In this document: positions 1 through 5,321 of the stretch, piece by piece | Position numbering within the stretch: the first letter of the stretch is position 1 | Layout: every line of letters starts with the position of its first letter | Assembly (NCBI GenBank): GCA_028678555.1 | Contig: JAJRDF010000140.1 | Coordinates: forward strand, 1-5,321 | Direction of reading: 5' to 3' | From: Methanomicrobiales archaeon | GTDB lineage: Archaea; Halobacteriota; Methanomicrobia; Methanomicrobiales; JACTUA01 | DNA: 5,321 nt | Program-made: the position numbers and the translations under genes | The notes under the pieces: generated by a model | Seen by the model: only the letters and a program-made list of their open reading frames with translations | Database searches by the model: none | What the model was told of the DNA's origin: nothing

Positions 1-575
1 CGGACGTTCTGCTCCAGGAGGAGGATCGTCATCCCCTCCCGGCCCAGTCGTTCCAGGGTGGTGAAGACCTGGGTGACGAGGGCGGGGGAGAGGCCGCTGG
101 ACGGCTCGTCCAGGATCAGGAGGTGCGGCCGGGACATGAGGGCCCGCCCGATGGCCAGCATCTGCTGCTCGCCGCCGCTCATGGTGCCGGCCAGCTGGCG
201 CTTCCGCTCGGCCAGGATCGGGAAGAGACCATGGACATAGGAAAGCGTTGTCCCGTCATCCTCCCGGCCATGGGCTCCCAGCTGGAGGTTCTCCTCCACC
301 GTCATCTTCGGGAAGATCTCCCTCCGCTCGGGGACCAGGGCAAGGCCGGAGTGGAAGATCCGGTGGGACGGCCACCCGAGAATCTCCTGGCCCTGGAACA
401 GGATGGATCCCCGGGCCTTCCGGTTCAGGCCGATCAGGGTCTCCACCACCGTCGTCTTGCCTGCACCGTTGGGGCCGATGAGGGTGACGAGTTCGCCTTC
501 TTTCACCGACAGGTCCACCCCCCAGAGGATCTGCATGGTCCCGTGCCACACGTCCAGGTTCCTGACTTCCAGCAC
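1..575 (-). CDS. livF: ABC transporter ATP-binding protein, branched-chain amino acid type (LivF), 3' end outside window
   Basis: This is one of the two cytoplasmic ATPases that power uptake of branched-chain amino acids, or related amides or urea, through a LivHM-type permease. 191 codons are visible and the C-terminus lies beyond the left edge; the family is usually about 235 residues. Visible motifs are Walker A GPNGAGKT (residues 34-41), the LivF-type segment LVPERREIFPKMTVEENL (80-97), signature MSGGEQQ (132-138), Walker B LLILDEP (152-158), D-loop SGLSP (160-164) and the LivF-typical LLLEQN (185-190), where Gln replaces the usual switch His. The start is GTG at 575-573. It is preceded by GGGGGTGA (590-583) with a 7-nt spacer, and an in-frame TAG (the livG stop) lies just upstream, so no earlier start is likely. 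It sits 15 nt after livG and is presumably cotranscribed with it. The substrate cannot be told from the ATPase. Confidence 0.93.
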   Translation of the reverse strand, partial: MLEVRNLDVWHGTMQILWGVDLSVKEGELVTLIGPNGAGKTTVVETLIGLNRKARGSILFQGQEILGWPSHRIFHSGLALVPERREIFPKMTVEENLQLGAHGREDDGTTLSYVHGLFPILAERKRQLAGTMSGGEQQMLAIGRALMSRPHLLILDEPSSGLSPALVTQVFTTLERLGREGMTILLLEQNV

Positions 576-590
576 GGTTTCTTCACCCCC

Positions 591-1331
591 CTAGAACGCG
601 TCCATGTCACCCAGGTAGGTGTCGATGACGCGCTGGTTGTTCGCCACCTCGTACGGCCTGCCCTCGGCGATCTTCTCCCCCCGGTCCAGTACCACGATCC
701 GGTCCGAGACCCCCATGATCACCCGCATCACGTGCTCGATGATCAGGATGGAGATCCCCTGCTTCCGGATCTCACGGATCAACCCGACCGCCTCGTTGCT
801 CTCCGTAGGGTTCAGGCCGGTGGTAAGCTCGTCCATGAGGAGAAGGGAGGGCCGGGAGGCCAGCGCCCGGGCCAGCTGCACCCGCTTTAACTCCACCACG
901 TTCAGGTTCCGGACCGGTGTACCGGTCTTCTCCAGGGGGAACCCCACGAACTCCAGGTGGTTCTCGGCCTCGTGGGTGGCATCGGAAAGGCTCTTTTTCT
1001 CATCGTTGCCGAACAAGGCCGAGGCGGTGACCGATTCCAGTGCCGAGAGGTGGGGAAAGGAGAGGGCGATCTGGAAGGTCTGGGAGATCCCCTTCCGGCA
1101 GATCGCGAAGGGCTTGAGGCCGGTGATCACCTCTCCCCTGAACGTGACGGTGCCGGAGGTTGCGGGGACGACCCCCGAGATGATATTGAGGAGCGTGGTC
1201 TTCCCGGCCCCGTTCGGGCCCACCAGGCCCAGGATCTCGTCCTCGTGGACCGCCAGATCCACGCCTTTCAACGCCGTGAGGCCGCCGATCTGCTTGGTCA
1301 CGCCCTTCGCTTCCAGGAGCACCGGTGTCAT
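591..1331 (-). CDS. livG: ABC transporter ATP-binding protein, branched-chain amino acid type (LivG), variant signature motif
   Basis: This is the partner ATPase of LivF, 246 residues from ATG 1331, a normal length for LivG. The frame stays open far upstream, but family similarity starts at MTPVLLEAKGVTK. A GGCAGGG stretch six bases before that ATG is a modest ribosome binding site. Walker A is GPNGAGKT (38-45), the Q-loop is SQTFQ (83-87), Walker B is LLLMDE (163-168) with D-loop TTGLNP (170-175), and the H-loop is IIEH (197-200). The C-terminal tail ends YLGDMDAF, near the LivG style. The ABC signature is odd: instead of LSGGQ or LPYGQ the protein reads LNVVELKRVQLARAL (143-157). Similar LTLxDRKRLE forms occur in a LivG subgroup, so it is probably functional rather than decayed. 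The gene is divergent from the armadillo-repeat gene. No livH, livM or binding-protein gene is upstream; they may lie beyond livF. Confidence 0.93.
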   Translation of the reverse strand: MTPVLLEAKGVTKQIGGLTALKGVDLAVHEDEILGLVGPNGAGKTTLLNIISGVVPATSGTVTFRGEVITGLKPFAICRKGISQTFQIALSFPHLSALESVTASALFGNDEKKSLSDATHEAENHLEFVGFPLEKTGTPVRNLNVVELKRVQLARALASRPSLLLMDELTTGLNPTESNEAVGLIREIRKQGISILIIEHVMRVIMGVSDRIVVLDRGEKIAEGRPYEVANNQRVIDTYLGDMDAF

Positions 1332-1475
1332 GCCATGCCCTGCCAAGCCTAAACTCTGTGAGAGATGGGTGATAAGGGTTTGGAGATGGCCTCCCGTGAT
1401 CTGACAGATTTTGCCCACAGACGGAATCCATTTATAGAGGGGCGGAAGAGGAGCCCTCACCGGGAGGATACACGT
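1332..1475. promoter_or_regulatory. Divergent intergenic region between livG and the armadillo-repeat gene
   Basis: The 144-bp gap contains an A/T-rich box CCATTTATAG (1428-1437), preceded by the BRE-like ACGGAAT. It is placed correctly for a plus-strand start near 1458-1462 and for the ATG at 1476. GGGAGGA (1462-1468), seven bases before that ATG, is a strong Shine-Dalgarno site. Read on the other strand, the same box is CTATAAATGG and could also serve livG with a leader of about 70 nt. A weaker candidate for livG is CCTTATCA (about 1370-1377, minus strand). No stable terminator or conserved RNA structure was recognised. Confidence 0.5.
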
Positions 1476-1508
1476 ATGCCTGCAGCAAAGACGAAACCTC
1501 TCCTGTGA
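1476..1508 (+). other. Short reading frame at the expected start of the armadillo-repeat gene, ending at TGA (probable displaced 5' end)
   Basis: ATG at 1476 has an ideal GGGAGGA site seven bases upstream and a TATA box at the right distance, but the frame ends after ten codons (MPAAKTKPLL) at TGA 1506-1508. The armadillo-repeat coding frame lies one base further on. Skipping one base at CTG TGA C would join the two. This is therefore best read as the true N-terminus of the next gene, separated by a frameshift mutation, a sequencing error or, less likely, programmed +1 frameshifting. Confidence 0.5.
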
Positions 1509-1545
1509 CGACGCAGAGGGACGGAAACAGGCCCTGGATGCCCTC

Positions 1546-1818
1546 ATGGTCATCGCCTGGAATCCCGGCTGGAAGCCAGACCGGTTCATCGAACTCGGGG
1601 GTCTTCCGCCCCTCCTTGCCCGGCTGGAGGAGGAGGACGAGAAGATGCGGCACCATGCCGTGGAGGTCATCGAGAAGATTGCCCAGCTGGGAGGATCTTC
1701 AGATCTGATCCAGGCGGGAGCGCTCCCCCTCCTCCACCGGGTGGCGGCGTCGGACCGGTACGAACCGGTCCGGATGACAGCCGCCCGGACAGCGGGGAGG
1801 ATCGCGGCAGAGCAGTGA
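1546..1818 (+). CDS. Small armadillo/HEAT-repeat protein, 5' end probably frameshifted
   Basis: A helical-repeat protein of unknown partner, likely cytoplasmic since it has no signal peptide or membrane helix. From ATG 1546 it is 90 residues. Family-like sequence begins earlier in the same frame (about 1507, reading DDAEGRKQALDALM), where no ATG, GTG or TTG is available after the in-frame TAG at 1435-1437. Armadillo hallmarks are visible: helices such as GRKQALDALMVIA, then FIELGGLPPLLARL (residues 14-27), MRHHAVEVIEKIAQ (34-47), IQAGALPLLHRV (56-67) and VRMTAARTAGRIA (76-88). That is about two full repeats plus a partial one. ATG 1546 has no convincing ribosome binding site, whereas ATG 1476 in another frame has an excellent one, so the deduced product is about 113 residues with a one-base discontinuity near 1506. 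It is convergent with the RyR gene. Such proteins act as scaffolds, and no specific role can be assigned. Confidence 0.7.
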   Translation: MVIAWNPGWKPDRFIELGGLPPLLARLEEEDEKMRHHAVEVIEKIAQLGGSSDLIQAGALPLLHRVAASDRYEPVRMTAARTAGRIAAEQ

Positions 1819-1866
1819 GCAGGGCGGGAGGGAATCCCCCGGGGCGGTCACCTCACCCGGGAGCGT
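1819..1866. other. Convergent intergenic gap with GC-only hairpin
   Basis: 48 bp separate the converging armadillo-repeat and RyR genes. CCCGGG at 1838-1843 and at 1856-1861 could pair as a 6-bp stem around a 12-base loop. There is no oligo-T tract on either strand, so a standard archaeal U-rich terminator is not evident and any terminator role is a guess. Confidence 0.3.
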
Positions 1867-3564
1867 TCAGATCCTGTGCCGGCCGGGGATCCTGCGGATG
1901 GCCAGATCAACCCGCGCCAGGACGGCGGGGAGGGTCCTGACGGCGTTCCGGTCCTTCTCCCGCTCGGTTTCGGTCAGATCCGCCCATGGCACCAGGTCGG
2001 GATGCCGCTTCGCCGCATCGTCCCGCACCGGGCCGAATATCCACCCTGCTTCCCGGCGCTCCCGGCACCAGCGGTCGTGCTCCCGGACCGCCAGGGACTC
2101 TACTTCCTTCGGCGTGAAGAGAGCGGTCTCCTCCCCGTCCCCCAAGAGAGCCAGGCCATATCCCAACCCTTCCAGTTTCTGCACGATATCATCTGCCTGA
2201 CGGCGGTTCGCCTCCCGGAGATCCGCGGGGAGGTCCTCCCACGGCAACAGGCCGGGAGCCCCCCCTGCCGGCACACCGGCCCCCCGCTGGAGGAGGAGGT
2301 ACTGGTCATGGATGGCACGGGCGACCTGCTCATGGGTGCCGGCGAGGACGAGATCCAGGCTGCAGGTCCGGTCATAGAGAGGAAACGCATGGATGTTCCG
2401 GTACATCCCTACCGGTCCCTCGATGGTGCCGACCAGGTCAATGAGGCCGCTGGAATGGCGCGTCCGGATCACGATGGGGACCTCCCTCCCTTTCAGCGCG
2501 TGGTGGATCTCCAGGGCAGCAGAGAGCCCCAGGGATTCGTCGGAGAGGCAGATGAAGACGGCATCGGGCGGTACCTCCAGGCCCCCTGCCTCCCGGGAGA
2601 GGATCCGGAGGAAGTCCGGTGAACGGAGGTCCAGCGGCAGTGCACGGAGATCCGCCGAGGTGCGAAGGACCCCGTTGCGCAGGAGCAGGGACTCCCGCTT
2701 CCGGTCCGCATCCCTGTCGATGAAGGTGATCCGCACCCTCTGATCCGTTTCCCGGTGGAGTGATCGCCATTCCCGGGCCAGATGGGAGACAAGGCTCTCC
2801 CCCATCCTCCCCATTCCCACGATCAGTGCGTGGGTACCGAGCCCCGGGGGAGCGCCCCAGGTCTCCGGATTGTCCTGGATCATCATGCGGGCCGCGGACT
2901 GGAAGATGTTGAAGAACTCCAGGCGGAAGGGCCCGCCGGCCACCGTCCCCACCTGGCGGGTGGCGAGGAGGGTGACCAGGGTGGCGTCCGTCAGGTGCAC
3001 GAAGCAGGTGACGGGCCGCTTCGCCCTCAAACGGGCCAGTTCATGGGTCCGGATGGCGATCTCGCCGTTGGTCCCGTTGTCACCCGTGACGGCAAAGAGG
3101 TACCGGGCCTTCCAGGGTTTCAGCCGGGCCAGGACCTCCCAGTCCAGGGCGTCACCGGTGATCACCACCATGCCACGATCCCTGCACATCCCGATCTCCG
3201 GGTTATCGGGATTCCTCTCCACGATGGCCACGGAATGCCCTGCATCCGATAAGTTCCGGGCCAGGGTGGCCCCCGTGCCCCCCAGCCCGAAGACCACGGC
3301 GTCAGGGCCGCCCCGCATGACCAGAAATTCCCGGATCCCGTCGGTAAAGAGGAGGGCGGCGAAGAGGATCAGGCCGTAGTAGTAGACGGTCAGTCTCAGA
3401 AACTCCGGAGTTGAGTCCAGGCTTGCCACGTATGCCACCGCGGCTGTGATGGCAAATACGATGACATAGAAGAGGGTTCTTCTCCCCTTCCGCTTCCGGC
3501 TTTCCTCCTGCTGCGCCTGCAGGCGCTGGGGCACCGGCATGGTGGCAGGTCCTGGCCCGCTCAT
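1867..3564 (-). CDS. Two-helix membrane protein with tandem TrkA-N/RCK Rossmann domains and C-terminal RyR domain
   Basis: Predicted membrane-tethered nucleotide sensor, 565 residues. The basic N-terminus (RKRKGRR, 23-29) should stay in the cytoplasm. Helices at about 31-48 and 57-73 flank a short loop, too small for a potassium-channel pore. The first Rossmann domain has GLGGTG (93-98), acidic E116 ending strand 2 and GDALD (137-141). The second has GMGRMG (250-255) with D283. Each fits NAD-type ligands, as in the RCK domains of Trk systems and K+ channels. The C-terminus (about 485-550) is a RyR-type domain: EHDRW (495-499), GWIFG (507-511), KRHPDLVPW (519-527) and EKDR (536-539). The start is ATG 3564, which overlaps the TIR gene stop (ATGA) and is preceded by GGAAGGAG (3580-3573) with an 8-nt spacer. 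A longer open frame upstream only shadows the TIR gene. It lies directly after the TIR gene and is probably translationally coupled to it. The role as effector or sensor is inferred. Confidence 0.9.
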   Translation of the reverse strand: MSGPGPATMPVPQRLQAQQEESRKRKGRRTLFYVIVFAITAAVAYVASLDSTPEFLRLTVYYYGLILFAALLFTDGIREFLVMRGGPDAVVFGLGGTGATLARNLSDAGHSVAIVERNPDNPEIGMCRDRGMVVITGDALDWEVLARLKPWKARYLFAVTGDNGTNGEIAIRTHELARLRAKRPVTCFVHLTDATLVTLLATRQVGTVAGGPFRLEFFNIFQSAARMMIQDNPETWGAPPGLGTHALIVGMGRMGESLVSHLAREWRSLHRETDQRVRITFIDRDADRKRESLLLRNGVLRTSADLRALPLDLRSPDFLRILSREAGGLEVPPDAVFICLSDESLGLSAALEIHHALKGREVPIVIRTRHSSGLIDLVGTIEGPVGMYRNIHAFPLYDRTCSLDLVLAGTHEQVARAIHDQYLLLQRGAGVPAGGAPGLLPWEDLPADLREANRRQADDIVQKLEGLGYGLALLGDGEETALFTPKEVESLAVREHDRWCRERREAGWIFGPVRDDAAKRHPDLVPWADLTETEREKDRNAVRTLPAVLARVDLAIRRIPGRHRI

Positions 3565-4922
3565 CCTGCACGCTCCTTCCCGCGGGAGAGGAGGGTCGCC
3601 ACCGTCTCCCCCAGCCGCCCGATGTGCTGCTCCAGGGGGGGTGTCATGGCATCCAGCCAGTGGGGCACGCCGATCAGGTACTCCATGTCCCGGGAGGGCT
3701 GCACGTCCTCGATCCGGAAGGGGACGATGATCACCCCGCGGGAGACGGCATGGGAGAGTTCCCTGACCACATGATGAGAGTGGTTGGACCGGGAGGAGAA
3801 GACCAGCACCATGATCCGGCTCCCGTCGATGGCATCCACGATGGCGCGGGGATAGTTGGTGCCGGGGAGGATATCCCGCGGCGCGATCCAGCACCGTACG
3901 GAGCGGGCCTCCAGGTGGGCGCAGATGGCGTCCGCTACCGGCTTGTCCTGCGACGAGTAGGAGAGGAAGACATCGTGGTGGCTCCCGGGGGGGCCGCCCG
4001 TCGCGCCGGCATCCCCTGCCCCTGACCCGCCCGCAGGGGAGCCATGGGGAGGGGTGCCATAGCTCCCGGCCCCAGGTCCCTTCTTCCGTGCCCGGAGGAT
4101 CAGGAATCCGCCGGCCGCCACCGCCACGACAACAAGAGGCACGGCGATGGCGTACCAGGGGATGCCGCCCTCCTCTCCCACGTAAGCCCGGAGCTGCGCC
4201 TCCGCCTCTTCCCGGTTCTCCATGAGGGCCGCGTCATCCGGATCCACGATCAGGCCCCGGTTGTAGGACTCGATGGCCTCCTGGTACCGGCCCAGGGCGG
4301 CCAGGGAGAGCCCGCGGTAGTTCCAGGCCTCGCTGCTCCTCTCGTCGATGGCGAGGGCGGCATCGAACGCAGACACGGCGCCGGCATACATCCCTGCCCC
4401 GTAGTATTCCATCCCCAGGCTGAACCAGGGGTAGAAGGAGGTGGGGGTGATCTGGATGGCTTTCTCGTACGAGGCGACGGATTCGTTGAACCGCCCCATG
4501 GCGGAGAGGGCCAGCCCCCGGCTGGTCCAGGCGGCGGCATCGGCGGGATCGATCGCCACCGCCCGGTCGAACGCCGCCAGGGCTCCGGCGTAATCGCCCT
4601 TCTGGGTATGGACGTAGCCCAGGGACCGGAGGGCAAAGGTGGAGTTGGGCTGGAGGGCGAGGGCCTGCTGGTAGGAGGCGATGGCCTCGTCGAACCTGCC
4701 GGTGAGGGTATACGCGTAGCCCAGGCCCGTCAGGGCATCGAAATAGGAGGGGTTCAATTCCACCGCCTGCTGGAATGCGGCGATGGCCTGGTCGTACTGC
4801 TCCCGGTCCATGGATTCGAGACCGGACTGGTAGAATGCCCGGGCATCCTGGGCATGCACGGAGACCACCAGGAGAAAGGCGAGGAACACGACGGCAGCCC
4901 TGCAGATCCGGGACAATCCCAT
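3561..4922 (-). CDS. Membrane receptor-like protein: signal peptide, six TPRs, one transmembrane helix, cytoplasmic TIR domain
   Basis: 453 residues. A Sec signal (basic R5/R8, hydrophobic 9-22, possible cleavage after VHA at 24) precedes six TPRs of 34 residues (about 27-230) with regular Asn/Asp-Pro ends at 57-58, 91-92, 125-126 and 227-228. A membrane helix (about 256-276) followed by RARKK is the stop-transfer. A Gly/Pro-rich linker (282-314) leads to a TIR_2-type domain (315-445): DVFLSYSSQDK (317-327), CWIAPRDILPG (344-354), MVLVFSSRSNHS (371-382), E388 in VVREL at the position of the catalytic NADase glutamate, and PHWLDAMTPPLE (420-431). TIR domains of this kind can cleave NAD+ or make cyclic ADP-ribose isomers; activity here is inferred. 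Topology predicts TPRs outside and TIR inside. ATG 4922 lacks a ribosome binding site but sits about 27 bp from a TATA box, so the mRNA is probably leaderless. First gene of the operon with the RyR protein. Confidence 0.93.
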   Translation of the reverse strand: MGLSRICRAAVVFLAFLLVVSVHAQDARAFYQSGLESMDREQYDQAIAAFQQAVELNPSYFDALTGLGYAYTLTGRFDEAIASYQQALALQPNSTFALRSLGYVHTQKGDYAGALAAFDRAVAIDPADAAAWTSRGLALSAMGRFNESVASYEKAIQITPTSFYPWFSLGMEYYGAGMYAGAVSAFDAALAIDERSSEAWNYRGLSLAALGRYQEAIESYNRGLIVDPDDAALMENREEAEAQLRAYVGEEGGIPWYAIAVPLVVVAVAAGGFLILRARKKGPGAGSYGTPPHGSPAGGSGAGDAGATGGPPGSHHDVFLSYSSQDKPVADAICAHLEARSVRCWIAPRDILPGTNYPRAIVDAIDGSRIMVLVFSSRSNHSHHVVRELSHAVSRGVIIVPFRIEDVQPSRDMEYLIGVPHWLDAMTPPLEQHIGRLGETVATLLSRGKERAG

Positions 4923-5078
4923 AGGATGAGGAGATACGTGTCCGGATATTTATGGATTGTGAATTCCCCCCGGGGGTTCTTCCTTTGTCCACCCGTCACG
5001 GGATCAACGTCTCCCGGGACCACGGGAAAGCTCCATCACCATCCCCGCCAGATTCTGGAGGGATTATCAGATCGCGCC
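4923..5078. other. Divergent intergenic region between the TIR operon and the radical SAM gene
   Basis: The 156-bp gap holds the TIR operon promoter at its left side. The only clear A/T-rich box for the plus-strand gene is the same element read in reverse (GATATTTATGG, 4945-4955), 125 bp from that gene's ATG, so its promoter is uncertain. Short GC palindromes (CCCGTCACGGG at 4993-5003; TCCCGGGA near 5013) are present and could be operator-like, but nothing recognisable matches them. Confidence 0.4.
4946..4953 (-). promoter_or_regulatory. TATA box of the TIR-RyR operon, leaderless start predicted
   Basis: On the minus strand the box reads ATAAATAT, with a BRE-like CACAATCC (4960-4953) just before it. 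Its centre is about 27 bp from the A of ATG 4922, the usual archaeal TATA-to-start distance. No purine-rich Shine-Dalgarno site lies between them (GTATCTCCTCATCCT), so transcription probably begins at or within a few bases of the start codon. Confidence 0.6.
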
Positions 5079-5321
5079 ATGACCCTCTTCCCCATCACCA
5101 GGGACACCGGCATCCCCCTCGTCGGCTCCGTGGCTTTCGGGATCATCGACCGGGGCACGAGCCTGCTCCAGGTGCGCCCCTCCAGCTCCTGCAACCTGGA
5201 CTGCCCCTTCTGCTCGGTGGACGCCGGGCCCTGCTCCCGGACACGGGTGACCGGCTACCGGGTGGAACGGGGGTATCTCGTGGACTGCGTGCGGGAGGCG
5301 GTGGCCTTCAAGGGCGGCGGG
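5079..5321 (+). CDS. Radical SAM protein, N-terminal part only (runs off right edge)
   Basis: The first 81 codons of a radical SAM enzyme are visible. Such enzymes cleave S-adenosylmethionine with a [4Fe-4S] cluster to make a 5'-deoxyadenosyl radical. The cluster-binding motif CX3CX2C is complete (C38, C42, C45 in SCNLDCPFCSVDAGP), followed by a segment with RTRVTGYRVE (54-63) and extra cysteines C52 and C70. The N-terminus, with FPITRDTGIPLVGSVAFGII (4-23) and VRPSSSCNLDCPFCSVD, recalls uncharacterised radical SAM proteins common in methanogens. The substrate is unknown because the rest is missing. ATG 5079 is the only plausible start in this frame. GGAGGGA (5057-5063) is 15 bases upstream, longer than usual for a Shine-Dalgarno site, so the initiation signal is not strong. 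It is divergent from the TIR operon and probably an unrelated chromosomal gene. Confidence 0.88.
   Translation, partial: MTLFPITRDTGIPLVGSVAFGIIDRGTSLLQVRPSSSCNLDCPFCSVDAGPCSRTRVTGYRVERGYLVDCVREAVAFKGGG

Noticed and set aside
123..890. Long plus-strand open frame opposite livF and livG
   Set aside because: Shadow of two clear ABC ATPase genes in GC-rich DNA; the translation is low-complexity, rich in Pro/Gly/Asp/His, and shows no domain.
1332..1670. N-terminal extension of LivG to 1670
   Set aside because: The extra residues are not LivG-like, cross the divergent promoter region and overlap the armadillo-repeat gene.
1876..2622. Long plus-strand open frame opposite the RyR gene
   Set aside because: Antisense shadow created by high GC; no recognisable motif, while the minus-strand product has TrkA-N and RyR motifs.
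1867..3564. Reading the TrkA-N protein as a potassium channel or Trk subunit
   Set aside because: No pore loop or selectivity filter fits between the two helices, no TrkA-C domain is visible, and the RyR domain and TIR partner point elsewhere.
3565..3894. N-terminal extension of the RyR protein to 3894
   Set aside because: It overlaps the TIR domain coding sequence in another frame and reads as low-complexity Arg/Pro-rich sequence; ATG 3564 has a strong ribosome binding site and the typical ATGA overlap.
4233..4844. Possible tandem DNA repeat with 102-bp period
   Set aside because: The periodicity comes from 34-residue TPR units; it is a protein-level repeat with diverged DNA, not a separate satellite or CRISPR-like array.
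4234..4992. Second minus-strand open frame overlapping the TPR region
   Set aside because: Out-of-frame shadow of the TPR-coding repeats, Arg/Pro/Gly-rich without domains.

Overview
The window is GC-rich (roughly 60% or a little more) and looks archaeal, most likely from a methanogen of the Methanomicrobiales (a Methanoculleus- or Methanofollis-like genome). That placement is an inference. It rests on archaeal TATA boxes about 25 bp upstream of predicted transcription starts, one apparently leaderless gene, purine-rich Shine-Dalgarno sites on the others, and a methanogen-style radical SAM N-terminus at the right edge. No database search was possible.

Left part (1-1331, minus strand): two ABC-transporter ATPases of the branched-chain amino acid (Liv/HAAT) type, livG followed by livF. 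They are 15 nt apart and livF runs off the left edge. No permease or binding-protein gene is visible. Next to them, on the plus strand, is a small armadillo/HEAT-repeat gene (1476-1818). Its well-placed promoter, ribosome binding site and ATG lie in a different frame from the repeat-coding body, which suggests a frameshift.

Centre (1867-4922, minus strand): the most interesting part is a two-gene operon joined by a 4-nt ATGA overlap. The first gene encodes a predicted single-pass receptor: signal peptide, six TPRs outside, one membrane helix, a Gly/Pro-rich linker and a cytoplasmic TIR domain that keeps the putative catalytic glutamate. The second encodes a two-helix membrane protein with two tandem TrkA-N/RCK-type Rossmann domains and a C-terminal RyR (ryanodine-receptor-type) domain. 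A plausible model, not shown by the sequence alone, is that the TIR protein senses something at the cell surface and makes or consumes an NAD-derived nucleotide, and the membrane-bound Rossmann/RyR protein reads that signal. The layout resembles TIR-plus-membrane-effector defence systems such as type II Thoeris, but with a different sensor/effector.

Right part (4923-5321): a 156-bp divergent intergenic region with the TIR operon promoter, then the first 81 codons of a radical SAM gene with a CX3CX2C cluster motif, cut by the window edge. No RNA genes, CRISPR arrays, insertion sequences or attachment sites were seen.
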